64,000 nucleotides of DNA from contig NZ_CP044522.1 in the NCBI RefSeq assembly GCF_016495405.1, positions 2,509,876 to 2,573,875 on the forward strand, read 5' to 3'. The stretch comes from Cobetia sp. cqz5-12 (GTDB lineage: Bacteria; Pseudomonadota; Gammaproteobacteria; Pseudomonadales; Halomonadaceae). The position numbers were made by a program, and so were the translations under genes. The notes beneath the pieces are model-generated. The model worked only from the letters and a program-made list of their open reading frames with translations. It did no database searches and was not told where the DNA came from. Of this stretch, positions 7,920 through 17,572 are shown in pieces (position 1 is the first letter of the stretch; each line of letters starts with the position of its first letter).

Positions 7920-9398
7920 ATGACGACCGACACTTCCTCCTCTCGCCAGCCCGAGGCCACCACGGATGCCGTCTGCGGCCTGGGGGACACGGACTCCGCC
8001 AAGGGCAAGTACCTGACCTCGATCGCCACCGTGGCGGTCATCATGCTGCTGATCGGTGCCGCCGCCCTCTTCCCGACGGGATTCCTCGCAGCCCTCGACA
8101 CCGTCAAGACCTCGGTGATCGGCAATCTCGGCTTCATCTTCACCTGGCCGGCCTTCGCTATCTCGCTGGTGATGGTCGCGGTGTGCTTCACGCCGCTGGG
8201 CAAGCTGCGCTTCGGTGAAGGCGAACCGGAATTCCACACCCTGAGCTGGATGGGCATGCTGTTTGCCACCGGCATGGGCATCGGCCTGCTCACCTGGGGC
8301 GTGCTGGAGCCCAAATACCATACCGATGCCGGACAGAGCACCGACATGGCACTGCTCAATGCCTTCAATCATTGGGGCCTGCTTGCCTGGGCGGGCTATC
8401 TGGCCATCGGCGCGCTGTTCGCGCATGCCATGTACAACATGAAGCTGACCAAGCCCGCCGAAGAACTGCTGGGCAATGGCCTGTGGAGCAAGCTCAACCT
8501 GGTCAGCCTCGTCGTTTCCACCGTCATCGGCCTGTCGCTGTCCTTCACCTACGCGACCACCCCGATCCAGCAGGGACTGGTCAAGCTGGTCGGTATCGAA
8601 TTCAGCCCGACCCTGATCATCTGCGTGCTGGCCATATGCGCCATCATCTCCTCCGCCTCTGGCCTCAAGCGCGGCATCAAGTGGCTGAGCAACTACAACA
8701 CCCTGTTCGCCATCATTCTGATGATCGGCGTGCTGGTGCTGACCGTCCCCGGCGACATCCTTTCCACCTTCGTGCGTCTGGTGCCGGAATACCTGCTCAA
8801 GTACCCGGCGATGGCCACCGACATCGGCCTGGGTGATCCGGAGCGCAAGGCGTGGCTGGCCGACTGGCTGTATGCCTTCGAGGCTGCCTGGTACGGCTGG
8901 TTCATCTTCACCGGCGTCTTCGTGGCGCGCATCTCCAAGGGCCGTACCCTGCGTGGCATGGTGCTGGGGGTGATGCTGGTACCGACCCTGTTCTCGTGCC
9001 TGTGGTTCGTGGTGTTCGGGCTCGGCAGCCTCAGTCTGGGCGTCGAGGACGTGTTCAAGCTGATCGATACCATCGACACCACCGGCATCCTCTCGGTGAT
9101 ACTGACGCTCAACATCCTGCTGTTCTTCATCACCAGTGCCGACTCGGCAGGACTGGTCTGCGAGATGCTGACCGTCAAGCGCTCACGCGCCTTCTGGATC
9201 ATCGCCATGGCCGCCCTGGCCATCGTGGTCAGCTGGCTGGGCGGGGACGTCTACAAGACCCTGCTGAGCCTGATCTCGGTCGCCGCGATCCCGGTCGCCT
9301 TCGGCATCTTCGCCCTGGTGATCGCCTTCGTGATCCGCGTACGCCGTGATCGCGCCTCCCAGGCCATCCCGACATCGGCGCCACTCGCCCAGCGCTGA
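7920..9398 (+). CDS. BCCT family carrier, divergent type
   Basis: About 492 residues from ATG 7920 (AGGA upstream); the frame open from 7746 would add a non-membrane stretch with no family resemblance. Twelve membrane segments are likely. TM3 reads T-G-M-G-I-G-L-L-T-W-G-V-L-E-P, the G-M-G-I-G form found in betaine-type members. The usual Trp-rich TM8 signature is changed: instead of W-x-x-F-Y-W-A-W-W-x-x-W it has L-Y-A-F-E-A-A-W-Y-G-W-F-I-F before G-V-F-V-A-R-I-S-K-G-R-T. It is shorter than the two upstream carriers and only distantly related to them. A strong terminator follows at 9497. Substrate unknown; co-location suggests another quaternary amine. Confidence 0.88.
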   Translation: MTTDTSSSRQPEATTDAVCGLGDTDSAKGKYLTSIATVAVIMLLIGAAALFPTGFLAALDTVKTSVIGNLGFIFTWPAFAISLVMVAVCFTPLGKLRFGEGEPEFHTLSWMGMLFATGMGIGLLTWGVLEPKYHTDAGQSTDMALLNAFNHWGLLAWAGYLAIGALFAHAMYNMKLTKPAEELLGNGLWSKLNLVSLVVSTVIGLSLSFTYATTPIQQGLVKLVGIEFSPTLIICVLAICAIISSASGLKRGIKWLSNYNTLFAIILMIGVLVLTVPGDILSTFVRLVPEYLLKYPAMATDIGLGDPERKAWLADWLYAFEAAWYGWFIFTGVFVARISKGRTLRGMVLGVMLVPTLFSCLWFVVFGLGSLSLGVEDVFKLIDTIDTTGILSVILTLNILLFFITSADSAGLVCEMLTVKRSRAFWIIAMAALAIVVSWLGGDVYKTLLSLISVAAIPVAFGIFALVIAFVIRVRRDRASQAIPTSAPLAQR

Positions 9399-9718
9399 AC
9401 CGCCATGGCGTGAGGTACGCCGCAGCGCGTGCCGACGCAATCCAGGACAACGATCTGGCGCGACGCAATCTGTCGCAACGCAATCTGTCCAGCACAACGG
9501 CCCTGCCCTCTAACGAGGTGCAGGGCCGTGTCACATCTGATGCCTGCCTTTTTTCATCACCTGCCAGGAATGGAATGGCGGGTCTTGCGCCCTCGACGCC
9601 GACAGAGCCCTGCTGTGCTGACAACGACCTACTAGGCTGAAGTGTGTGTCACCACGTTTCCCCAAGGCGTACAGCGTCCATCGGAAGCGAACAGGATCAC
9701 GACAGACAGGAGCGACGC
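9399..9718. other. Intergenic region between BCCT3 and kbl
   Basis: 320 bases holding the BCCT3 terminator (9497-9529) and, after it, the presumed kbl promoter. Two direct copies of ACGCAATCTGTC lie at about 9464-9488, just before the terminator. No gene seen. Confidence 0.5.
9497..9529 (+). terminator. Strong terminator after BCCT3
   Basis: ACGGCCCTGC (9497-9506) pairs with GCAGGGCCGT (9520-9529); inside it CCTC pairs with GAGG around a TAAC loop with one bulged T. A run of six T follows about 20 bases later. Confidence 0.8.
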
Positions 9719-10957
9719 ATGCCAGCTAGTTTCCACGACCACCTCAGCCGTCAGATCAATGCGCTGCATGAAGAAGGCCTCTACAAGCAGGAGCGCGAGA
9801 TCACCTCGCCCCAGCGTGCCAGCATCCAGGTTTCCGCCAGTGATAAGGACGAGGGACAAGGCGCCCAGGTCATCAACTTCTGTGCCAACAACTATCTGGG
9901 CCTGGCCGATAGCCCCGAGCTGATCGCGGCCGCGCAACAGGCGCTGGAGCGTGATGGCTTCGGCATGGCCTCGGTACGCTTCATCTGCGGCACCCACCAC
10001 CAGCATCGCGTGCTGGAAAAGCGCCTCGCGGCCTTTCTGGGCATGGACGATGCCATCCTCTATTCCTCGTGCTTCGATGCCAATGGTGGCCTGTTCGAGA
10101 CACTCTTCGGCCCTGAAGACGCCATCATTTCCGATGCGCTCAACCACGCCTCCATCATCGACGGCGTGCGCCTGTGCAAGGCTAGCCGCTATCGCTATGC
10201 CAACAATGACATGCGCGAACTCGAGGCCCGCCTCAAGGAGGCGGACGGGGCTGGCGCACGCTTCAAGCTGATCGCCACCGATGGTGTCTTCTCGATGGAT
10301 GGCGTGATCGCCAATCTCAAGGGCATCTGCGAGCTCGCCCGCCGCTACGACGCGCTGGTGATGGTGGATGACTCCCACGCCACCGGCTTTGTCGGCGAAA
10401 ACGGGCGTGGCAGCCACGAATACCATGACGTGATGGATCAGATCGACATCATCACCACCACCTTCGGCAAGGCGCTGGGCGGTGCCTCGGGCGGTGTGAC
10501 GGCCGCGCGCAGCCCCATCGTCGAGTGGCTGCGCCAGCGCTCACGCCCTTATCTATTCTCCAACTCGCTGGCGCCGCCCATCGTGGCGGCGACCCTCAAG
10601 GCGCTGGACAGAATCGAGGATAGCGCCGAGGCGCGCCACCAGCTGTGGGAGAACGTCGAACGCTTTCGTCGTGGCATGCAGGCCGCCGGCTTCACCCTCG
10701 CGGGTGCCGGCCACGCCATCATTCCGGTGATGATCGGCGATGCACGCCTCGCGGGCGACTTCGCCAATCGGCTGCTGGAGGCCGGCATCTACGTGATCGG
10801 GTTTTCCTATCCGGTGGTGCCCAGGGGACAGGCGCGCATTCGCACCCAGCTCTCGGCGGCGCATACCCCGGAGCAGATCGACACGGCCGTCTCGGCCTTC
10901 GCGCGCATCGGCCGCGAGATGGGCGTGATCGGGTCTGCGACGGGAGGTGATGCATGA
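9719..10957 (+). CDS. kbl: 2-amino-3-ketobutyrate CoA ligase (glycine C-acetyltransferase)
   Basis: 412 residues from ATG 9719, preceded by CAGGAG; the family is usually near 398. A PLP-dependent alpha-oxoamine synthase that cleaves 2-amino-3-oxobutanoate with CoA to glycine and acetyl-CoA. Visible landmarks: [10 protein letters not shown] near the N-terminus, the V-D-D-S-H-A-T-G-F cofactor loop and [10 protein letters not shown], whose Lys forms the Schiff base with PLP. Its stop overlaps the tdh start by four bases (ATGA), so the two are translationally coupled and form the threonine dehydrogenase pathway. Glycine from this route would sit well next to betaine-handling genes, but that link is inference. 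Confidence 0.97.
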   Translation: MPASFHDHLSRQINALHEEGLYKQEREITSPQRASIQVSASDKDEGQGAQVINFCANNYLGLADSPELIAAAQQALERDGFGMASVRFICGTHHQHRVLEKRLAAFLGMDDAILYSSCFDANGGLFETLFGPEDAIISDALNHASIIDGVRLCKASRYRYANNDMRELEARLKEADGAGARFKLIATDGVFSMDGVIANLKGICELARRYDALVMVDDSHATGFVGENGRGSHEYHDVMDQIDIITTTFGKALGGASGGVTAARSPIVEWLRQRSRPYLFSNSLAPPIVAATLKALDRIEDSAEARHQLWENVERFRRGMQAAGFTLAGAGHAIIPVMIGDARLAGDFANRLLEAGIYVIGFSYPVVPRGQARIRTQLSAAHTPEQIDTAVSAFARIGREMGVIGSATGGDA

Positions 10958-11979
10958 AGGCGCTGGCCAAGCTCAAGCCCGAACCCGGGATCTGGATGAC
11001 CGAGACGGCCGTGCCGGAAATCGGCCACAACGATGTGCTGATCAAGATCCGCAGGACCGCGATCTGCGGCACGGACATGCACATCTATCAGTGGGATGAG
11101 TGGTCACAGGCGACCGTGCCGGTGCCGATGGTCACCGGTCATGAGTATGCGGGGGAAATCGTCGCACTGGGCAGCGAGGTGCGCGGCTACGAGATCGGCG
11201 ACCGTGTCTCAGGCGAAGGACACATCACCTGTGGCCATTGCCGCAACTGCCGCGCGGGGCGTCGCCATCTGTGCCGCAATACCGAGGGCGTGGGCGTCAA
11301 CCGTCCGGGCGCCTTCGCCGAATATCTCGCTCTACCCGCCTACAACCTGTTCAAGCTGCCGGATGAGATCAGCGATGACCTGGCGGCCATCTTCGACCCT
11401 TTCGGCAACGCCGTGCATACGGCGCTGGCCTTCGATGTGGTCGGCGAGGACGTGTTGATCACCGGCGCCGGGCCCATCGGCATCATGGCGGCGGCGGTCA
11501 TCCGCCATATCGGCGCCCGTCACGTGGTGATCACCGACGTGAATGACTATCGACTGGCACTGGCCAAGCAGATGGGCGCGACCCGCACCGTCAATGTCAG
11601 CCGCGAATCCCTGAAGGAGGTGATGGCGGAGCTCGACATGCATGAGGGCTTCGATGTAGTGCTGGAGATGTCCGGCGTACCCTCTGCCGTCGGTCAGATG
11701 CTCGATGTCATCAACCACGGCGGCAAGATCGCCATGCTGGGCATCCCCCCCGGCGAGATGGCCATCGACTGGACCAAGGTCATCTTCAAGGGACTGACCA
11801 TCAAGGGAATCTATGGCCGTGAGATGTTCGAGACCTGGTACAAGATGGCCAGCCTGATCCAGTCAGGGCTGGATCTTACGCCCATCATCACGCACCGGTT
11901 GCCCGTCGCAGACTTCCAGCAGGGCTTCGAGATCATGGGTTCCGGTCAGTCGGGCAAGGTGGTGCTCGACTGGGGCTGA
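10954..11979 (+). CDS. tdh: L-threonine 3-dehydrogenase
   Basis: 341 residues, the exact usual length. Zinc-dependent medium-chain dehydrogenase that oxidises L-threonine to 2-amino-3-oxobutanoate with NAD+, the substrate of the overlapping upstream kbl product. Catalytic zinc ligands are visible as C38 (in C-G-T-D), H63 and E64; structural zinc Cys at 93, 96, 99 and 107 (C-G-H-C-R-N-C...C). The Rossmann motif is G-A-G-P-I-G. GGGAGG precedes the start inside the end of kbl. Cytoplasmic. No terminator is evident before the convergent LysR gene, whose end lies 15 bases on. Confidence 0.97.
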   Translation: MKALAKLKPEPGIWMTETAVPEIGHNDVLIKIRRTAICGTDMHIYQWDEWSQATVPVPMVTGHEYAGEIVALGSEVRGYEIGDRVSGEGHITCGHCRNCRAGRRHLCRNTEGVGVNRPGAFAEYLALPAYNLFKLPDEISDDLAAIFDPFGNAVHTALAFDVVGEDVLITGAGPIGIMAAAVIRHIGARHVVITDVNDYRLALAKQMGATRTVNVSRESLKEVMAELDMHEGFDVVLEMSGVPSAVGQMLDVINHGGKIAMLGIPPGEMAIDWTKVIFKGLTIKGIYGREMFETWYKMASLIQSGLDLTPIITHRLPVADFQQGFEIMGSGQSGKVVLDWG

Positions 11980-11994
11980 GGGCGCTTGCGCGAT

Positions 11995-12936
11995 TCAATC
12001 TTTACGCAAGTCAATCGTTGCCTTGCGCGGCAACAGCCCGAAGGCCTCGCCCATGCCGGGGGCAGCCAAGCGCTCGAGGAACCATTTGAGCGCCTTGCCC
12101 TGACGGCCACTGCGCCAGGCAAGGGAGAGATCGATCGGCGCGCGATCCGTCTCCAGTTGCAGCACCGTGAGGCTGCCGTCTTCCAGTGATTGACGAATCC
12201 GGTGCAACGGCAGATAGCCGACGCCAAGCCCTTTGCGCTGGACGTCTATCTTCTGCGCCGTGGTCTTGACGATGATCTGACTGCGACCATCCAGCAGCCC
12301 TGAAGAGCGCCCGGGCAAGCTGCGCGAACTATCGGCCACAATGACGGTGGGATAGTCACGCAAGGCGTCGGCAGACAGCGGCTGTGGCAGATGTGTCAGC
12401 GGATGGCCGGCCGCCACGGCGAAGACCGGCTCGATCGCCCCGAACACTCGGCTCGACAACCCCGATACGGGTGCCTCGCCGGGCGCTCCGATCACCAGAT
12501 CACAGCGGTTGTCGTGCAACGCTTCCCAGGCGCCCCCCATCACCTCCTCACCGAGTACCACCCGGGTACGCGGTTGGATGGCCTGAAACTCCTCCAACAG
12601 CGGATAGAGCGCGTCCGGATCAAGAATGGTATCGACACAGATACGCAGCTCGACTTCCCAGCCCGCCCCCGCCTGACGCGCCAGCGCCGTCATCTCATCG
12701 GTGGCCAGCAGAATGCGTCGCCCATGCTCCAGCACCAGGCGTCCGGCATCGGTCAGTTCGGCCTTGCGGCGCGAACGGTCGAACAGCGGTACGCCCAGCT
12801 CTTCCTCCAGCTTCTGCACCGAGTAGGAAATCGCCGAGGGCACGCGGTGCAGTGTCTCGGCGGCCGCGGCGAAACTGCCACGTCGGTCAATGGCATCCAG
12901 TACGCGCAGCGCGTCCAGCGTGATGGGTGAGACCAT
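11995..12936 (-). CDS. LysR family transcriptional regulator
   Basis: 313 residues. N-terminal winged HTH (about 5-65: A-L-R-V-L-D-A-I-D-R-R-G-S-F-A-A-A-A-E-T, then S-A-I-S-Y-S-V-Q-K-L-E-E-E-L-G-V-P-L-F-D-R) and a C-terminal effector-binding domain. It is divergent from the DoxX-pirin pair, with 131 bases between them holding two ATCAG/CTGAT inverted repeats, an arrangement typical of a LysR activator controlling its neighbour. The start at 12936 is used although no good Shine-Dalgarno precedes it. Effector unknown. Confidence 0.92.
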   Translation of the reverse strand: MVSPITLDALRVLDAIDRRGSFAAAAETLHRVPSAISYSVQKLEEELGVPLFDRSRRKAELTDAGRLVLEHGRRILLATDEMTALARQAGAGWEVELRICVDTILDPDALYPLLEEFQAIQPRTRVVLGEEVMGGAWEALHDNRCDLVIGAPGEAPVSGLSSRVFGAIEPVFAVAAGHPLTHLPQPLSADALRDYPTVIVADSSRSLPGRSSGLLDGRSQIIVKTTAQKIDVQRKGLGVGYLPLHRIRQSLEDGSLTVLQLETDRAPIDLSLAWRSGRQGKALKWFLERLAAPGMGEAFGLLPRKATIDLRKD

Positions 12937-12948
12937 GATTCAAAAAAT

Positions 12949-13029
12949 CTGATCAATCAGACCAGAATCCTCCGTTATTTTTCTGTGACATCGCATTTTA
13001 TAGTAGCGCCATCGATCAGACACACTGAT
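12949..13029. promoter_or_regulatory. Probable LysR operator and doxX promoter
   Basis: CTGATCAATCAG (12949-12960) is a perfect inverted repeat with a 2-base centre. A second pair with the same half-site, TCAG-N5-CTGA, spans about 13015-13029. Between them is a -10-like TATAGT (12999-13004) without a good -35, as expected for an activator-dependent promoter. Confidence 0.5.
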
Positions 13030-13067
13030 TGGAAAATCCACTCCTTACCTGATCCCTGGAGCCACTC

Positions 13068-13529
13068 ATGTTCAAATCCGCCCTATCTCGTCTGATGTCC
13101 ACTGACACGAGCCTCGCAAGCCTGGTGCTGCGCGTGCCCACCGGCATCATCTTCATGGCCCACGGGTCACAGAAGCTGTTCGGCGCCTTCGGCGGCTACG
13201 GTCTGGAAGGCACGGGGCAGTGGATGGCCTCCATGGGCATCGAGCCCGGCTACCTGATGGCACTGTTGTCCGGCAGCGGTGAATTCTTCGGCGGACTGGC
13301 CATTCTCATCGGTCTCCTGACGCGCCCGGCGGCTGCCGTGCTGGTCTTCACGATGCTGATCGCCATCCTGACCGTGCATATCGGCAATGGCCTGTTCATG
13401 AGCAACAACGGCTTCGAATACGCGTTGGCCCTGTTGACCATCGCGGCCAGCCTCATGATCACCGGCGGCGGCAAGCTGTCCCTTGACCGGGTACTGCAAC
13501 CGGGCAGCAACGCCGTGCGCGAAGACTGA
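13068..13529 (+). CDS. DoxX family membrane protein
   Basis: 153 residues with four likely membrane segments. The start V-L-R-V-P-T-G-I-I-F-M-A-H-G-S-Q-K-L is the usual DoxX opening, followed by G-S-G-E-F-F-G-G-L-A-I-L-I-G. GGAG precedes the ATG. DoxX/DoxD-type proteins are inner-membrane proteins linked to thiosulfate or quinone redox in archaea; most bacterial members are uncharacterised and often lie beside a pirin and a LysR, as here. The stop is 49 bases before the pirin start, so they probably share a transcript. Confidence 0.9.
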   Translation: MFKSALSRLMSTDTSLASLVLRVPTGIIFMAHGSQKLFGAFGGYGLEGTGQWMASMGIEPGYLMALLSGSGEFFGGLAILIGLLTRPAAAVLVFTMLIAILTVHIGNGLFMSNNGFEYALALLTIAASLMITGGGKLSLDRVLQPGSNAVRED

Positions 13530-13578
13530 AGCCTGCTTCACTCACCAGCAGACACCACGACACTCTGAGGAGGTTGCC

Positions 13579-14304
13579 ATGTTCACGTTACGTCCAGCGG
13601 CAGAACGCGGTCATGCCCGATTCGGCTGGCTGGAGAGCCGCCACAGCTTTTCCTTCGCCAGCTACTATGACCCGAATCACATGGGCGTCTCCGTACTGCG
13701 CGTGCTCAATGATGACACCGTGGCACCCGGCGCAGGCTTCGAGACGCATCCGCACCGTGACATGGAAATCATCAGCTATGTGCTGGAAGGCAGCATCGAG
13801 CATCGTGACACCATGGGCTCACATCGCACCCTGGGAGTGGGCGAAGTCCAGCTGATGAGTGCCGGCAGCGGTATCGAGCACAGCGAGTACAATCCCTCGA
13901 CTCGCCAGCCACTGCATTTCCTGCAGATCTGGATCACCCCGGATGCCAGGGGCCTGACGCCGCGCTATCAGCAGCAAGCCTTCACGGCACGCGAGGGACT
14001 CGACCTGTTGATCGCCCCGCCACAAGAGGCCGTGGACGGCATCCTGTCCATCAATCAGGATGCCCGGATGTATCGCATCGGCCTGCAAGGGGATGACGAG
14101 CAACGCACAGCACTGGAACTGCCACTGGACGCAAAGCGCCGCTACTACCTGCACGTCATCGACGGGACGGCAACACTGAAGGGCAAGGATCAGCAGAGCC
14201 TGCTCCTGTCCGCGGGGGATGCCGTCACGCTGGATCATGAACCCGAGGCCACTCTCGATGAGGCGCGAGGCCTGCATGCGCTGCTGTTCGACCTGCCCGC
14301 CTGA
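13579..14304 (+). CDS. Pirin family protein (bicupin)
   Basis: 241 residues from ATG 13579, preceded by GAGGAGG; the longer frame overlaps doxX and is not supported. The N-terminal cupin has the metal site as H-P-H-R-D and later G-I-E-H-S-E (three His and one Glu), and the C-terminal cupin lacks ligands, as in the YhhW/YhaK group. Some members show quercetin 2,3-dioxygenase activity in vitro; the physiological substrate is unknown. Cytoplasmic. A strong terminator follows. Confidence 0.93.
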   Translation: MFTLRPAAERGHARFGWLESRHSFSFASYYDPNHMGVSVLRVLNDDTVAPGAGFETHPHRDMEIISYVLEGSIEHRDTMGSHRTLGVGEVQLMSAGSGIEHSEYNPSTRQPLHFLQIWITPDARGLTPRYQQQAFTAREGLDLLIAPPQEAVDGILSINQDARMYRIGLQGDDEQRTALELPLDAKRRYYLHVIDGTATLKGKDQQSLLLSAGDAVTLDHEPEATLDEARGLHALLFDLPA

Positions 14305-14330
14305 GCTGGGCTCCGATGGCCTCTAGACCC

Positions 14331-14374
14331 ACGACGCCTCCCCGCCCACATCACTGTCGGCGGGGAGGCGTCGT
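14331..14374 (+). terminator. Terminator after the pirin gene
   Basis: Perfect 16-bp stem, 14331-14346 with 14359-14374, 12-nt loop. Confidence 0.8.
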
Positions 14375-14506
14375 TATGGCACGTCCGCATGGGAGGACAC
14401 CTGGCAGGGAACGTGGCTGGGCGACACCTGTCATAGGGAGGCATGATACGATCAAGCGCGAGGCTGGCCGTCATCGCCATCCTCGTGAGCTGACGGAGGA
14501 CACCCC

Positions 14507-14911
14507 ATGAGCAAGGACACGACCATCACGTCCACTCCACTCGAGACACCCCGATTGCCGGCACCGGATGCACAGCCCCTCACGGCCCACGCCTCCGAGT
14601 ACAGCGAGGAAGGTTTCTGGCACAAGGTCTCGTCGGTCGCCCGCAAGGCCGGCCAGACAGCACTCAATCCCGCCCTGCGCATGTATTTCGCGGCGCAGGA
14701 TTCCGATACCCCTGTCTGGGCCAGAACCACCATCTATGGCGCGCTGGGCTACTTCATTTCCCCCATCGATGCCCTGCCGGACTTCACCCCCTTGCTGGGT
14801 TACACCGACGACATCACCTTGATGGCGGGCGCGGTGGCCATCGTGGCGGCCCATATCAAGCCGGAACATCGCGCACGCGCGGACAAGGTGCTCAAGCGCT
14901 GGTTCGATTGA
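14507..14911 (+). CDS. DUF1232 (YkvA-like) membrane protein
   Basis: 134 residues with GGAGG before the ATG. About 50 hydrophilic residues, then the DUF1232 core with its hallmark Y-F-I-S-P-I-D-A-L-P-D-F-T-P-L-L-G-Y-T-D-D, and a second hydrophobic stretch (L-M-A-G-A-V-A-I-V-A-A-H-I). Probably a small inner-membrane protein; the family has no known function. It stands alone between two terminator-bounded units. Confidence 0.88.
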   Translation: MSKDTTITSTPLETPRLPAPDAQPLTAHASEYSEEGFWHKVSSVARKAGQTALNPALRMYFAAQDSDTPVWARTTIYGALGYFISPIDALPDFTPLLGYTDDITLMAGAVAIVAAHIKPEHRARADKVLKRWFD

Positions 14912-15065
14912 GCTTGCGCCTCTTGCGAGCTTTCACACATACAAATGCAACAATATTCAACAAAAGGTAACAATGGTTGAAAGGCGTTGTCTGGCCCGTG
15001 TTTAGCCCTATGACATGCGCATGTTACGGTGAGCGACAACTTCGCCACGCCCGAGAATTCGTCAT

Positions 15066-15770
15066 ATGCCCGTCACTCGAATGCCCAAGCCATTGATGAA
15101 ACTCGCTGTCGCGGGCGCTGCCCTCATGGTGCTGGCCGGCTGCGTGTCGCGCGCGCACATCGATGTCCCGAAGGTAACGCCGGTGGAGGCGCAGGCCTAC
15201 CAGCACAAGGTGTTCTATTCCGACGTCTATTACAGCCAGCCACAGGGCAACCTGTTTTCCGGCGCAGCCCAGCAGGCCATGCAACCACTGGGTAACATCA
15301 AGCTGTCGCGTATCTGTTCACCGGCGATGACCCACTTCGATCAATTGCTGCGTGAGCAGTTGCCCGCATCTTCGCGCATCACCCATGATGCACGCGCCAG
15401 CGACTACCGCCTGCAGGTGGAAATCCAGGCTCATGAGAATCGTGGCCCTGTCTATCTTGATTACCTGATCGCCCAGAACCTGACCAAGAATCTGCTGACT
15501 TTCGGGGTCGCCAATGAGGATTTCGATATCATTGCCGATTTCGATGTCCAGTACCGTCTCTACGACAAGAACGAGCAGTTGCTGTTCAGCAAGGATTACG
15601 CCGTTCAGGACTCCGTACCGCACCAGGCAGGCAACTTCGACTTCGGTGATCGCATCTTCCTGCCCGCCCAGAACATGATGAAGAAGTACCTGCTGCTGAC
15701 GATGAATGACTTCTTCGTCAATGCCAGTCGCCCGAGCCCTGAACTTGCCGCCGTGCTCAGCGATAGCTGA
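15066..15770 (+). CDS. Putative outer-membrane lipoprotein
   Basis: 234 residues. A type II signal peptide ends in the lipobox L-A-G-C, so the protein should be lipidated. ATGs at 15066, 15081 and 15096 are all possible starts; 15066 is kept because of the GAGAA upstream. The mature part is soluble, with no recognised domain; a C-terminal portion rich in aromatic residues (D-F-D-V-Q-Y-R-L-Y-D, K-Y-L-L-L-T-M-N-D-F-F) hints at a beta-sandwich. Function unknown. The lipidation call is solid; everything further is open. Confidence 0.82.
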   Translation: MPVTRMPKPLMKLAVAGAALMVLAGCVSRAHIDVPKVTPVEAQAYQHKVFYSDVYYSQPQGNLFSGAAQQAMQPLGNIKLSRICSPAMTHFDQLLREQLPASSRITHDARASDYRLQVEIQAHENRGPVYLDYLIAQNLTKNLLTFGVANEDFDIIADFDVQYRLYDKNEQLLFSKDYAVQDSVPHQAGNFDFGDRIFLPAQNMMKKYLLLTMNDFFVNASRPSPELAAVLSDS

Positions 15771-15840
15771 CAACGAGGCTGATCAAGCACGCACCGGCAT
15801 CATGTATGCTGATGACACACGAGTTCATGACAACCGTAAA

Positions 15841-15883
15841 CACGACAACGCCTCGCCAGCCATGCTGACGAGGCGTTGTCGTG
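15841..15883. terminator. Bidirectional terminator between convergent genes
   Basis: Perfect 15-bp inverted repeat, 15841-15855 with 15869-15883, 13-nt loop. It lies between the lipoprotein gene and the converging EamA gene and could end both. Confidence 0.75.
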
Positions 15884-15997
15884 TTCAGCCCCCTTCATCA
15901 CTTCGCTAGTGCCATCGAGACTTTTGCATCGTGTGCCTCGCGGCAATCATCACGTTCGCGAGCAGAATGAAGGTGCTGGTGCAGGACTCACAAGCCG

Positions 15998-16960
15998 TCA
16001 TTGACTTGTCTGTTTCGCCTGACTCGTCTGCGCGTCCCTTGAGGTGTCCTTGCGCAACCCGAGCGGCATGCGCAGCAGTACCTCCGGGCGATTCTGCGCC
16101 AGGCTCAGCACCGTGATCGCGAGCAGAATCAACACCATGCCGCCTATCTGTATGGCATCCAGCCCTTGATCCAGAATCAGCAGGCCATAAAGGGTGGCAG
16201 TGATCGGCTCGATCATGGCGACGATGGAGGCGACCGAAGGCAAGCTATGGCGCAACCCGGCAATATAGCAATAGAAGGACAGGCCACCGCCCACCAGCCC
16301 GAACAGGATGAAGACCCACCACTCATCGGCGAAAGGCACCGCAATTGCCTGCCCCATGTCCGTGAACGGCACCATGATCAAGGTGCTCAAGCCCAGCGCG
16401 ATGGCCAGGATCCCCGGCACACTGCCATGCCGTGAAGCGGACTTGAAGGCAAAGATGAATACTGCATAAGACACGCCCGCCAACAAGCCAAAGGCGATAC
16501 CCAGAGGGGTGACGGACGCAGAGCCGGATTGCAGCACGCCCGTCAGCAGTACGATGCCGATCATCACCACCACGATCGCCCCCAACTTGGTCGGCGTCGG
16601 TTTCTCGACACGCGCCAGGAAAGAGGCGATATAGACAAAGATGGGCGCGCTGTACATCAGGGTGGCAGCGACCGCGACACTGCTTTCATTGACGCTCTTG
16701 AAATAGAACATGAAATTGCCGGCGACTCCCAAACCTGCCAGCAATGACCACATCAACAGCCCCCGCTTGGAGTCAGCCGGGCGCTTGTGATACCCCAACA
16801 GAACCATCCAGCCCAGCATGCAGATGAACCCCACCATGGCGCGCCAGAACGAAATGACTTCGGCCTGCCAGCCCCACGACATCAACTGACTTCCCAGCCC
16901 ACCGGTAATCCCCCACTGGAGGGCTGCCAGAATGACCAATAACGTGCCCCACTGTGCCAT
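15998..16960 (-). CDS. EamA/DMT family transporter
   Basis: 320 residues from ATG 16960, which GGAG precedes; the frame back to 17005 adds residues without such a site. Ten membrane segments in two EamA repeats (starting W-G-T-L-L-V-I-L-A-A-L-Q-W-G and P-L-G-I-A-F-G-L-L-A-G-V-S-Y-A). Members export or import amino acids and other metabolites; the substrate cannot be assigned. A hydrophilic tail rich in Gln/Thr/Ser ends the protein. It converges on the lipoprotein gene across a shared terminator. Confidence 0.9.
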   Translation of the reverse strand: MAQWGTLLVILAALQWGITGGLGSQLMSWGWQAEVISFWRAMVGFICMLGWMVLLGYHKRPADSKRGLLMWSLLAGLGVAGNFMFYFKSVNESSVAVAATLMYSAPIFVYIASFLARVEKPTPTKLGAIVVVMIGIVLLTGVLQSGSASVTPLGIAFGLLAGVSYAVFIFAFKSASRHGSVPGILAIALGLSTLIMVPFTDMGQAIAVPFADEWWVFILFGLVGGGLSFYCYIAGLRHSLPSVASIVAMIEPITATLYGLLILDQGLDAIQIGGMVLILLAITVLSLAQNRPEVLLRMPLGLRKDTSRDAQTSQAKQTSQ

Positions 16961-17230
16961 GCGCTCTCCATAGACGTGATTGATTGAGGAAAAACAGCGT
17001 AACAAGACACGCCCGGAGCCTGTAAATATACACAGCAGGCTTATTTGTACTTTCTTTTATTTAAATGGTATCCAATTGTTATCTTCAATCAGCCAACGAA
17101 AGATAAACTTGCAACCCTGTCGCCAATACATGACAGACATGACGGCGACAAGTCACTTGATACTGGGGTGAGCGCGACTTCTTGAATGATCATGTAATAT
17201 TACCTTGCTTGAATACCTCTTCATTTCGCC

Positions 17231-17248
17231 CATTATTTTGAAATAATG
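17231..17248. promoter_or_regulatory. 18-bp AT-rich palindrome
   Basis: CATTATTT-TG-AAATAATG, perfect except for the 2-base centre, about 480 bases upstream of lldP and 270 upstream of the EamA start. A candidate operator of an unknown regulator. Confidence 0.4.
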
Positions 17249-17572
17249 ACGACCGCCTTGCAGTCGGGATTCAAGCAAGCCAGCCAGGTGCGATCCCGCT
17301 CTCCTGACGCCCAAGACAGCGCCGCCCCCACAAGCTTGTGTTCACCATCCCCCCGCGCTTCGGGCACGTGAAGCATTGGACATGCGGATGTCATGGGTCT
17401 GACGTTCTGGCCTCCACACTCAGCGAGCGGTACTCAGCCCCGGCAAGCGGTGCCCGCCCCCGGTCAACAGACGCCTTTTAGTCTAATAAACTGCTCTGCT
17501 GCGCGTGACGGGGGAGCTGCAACACCTCACAGAGGCATTGACTATCAATGAGTTGGCGTAAACAAACCTCAT

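Noticed and set aside
13483..13578. Longer pirin start at 13483 overlapping doxX
   Set aside because: No ribosome site and no family resemblance, whereas GAGGAGG precedes the ATG at 13579.
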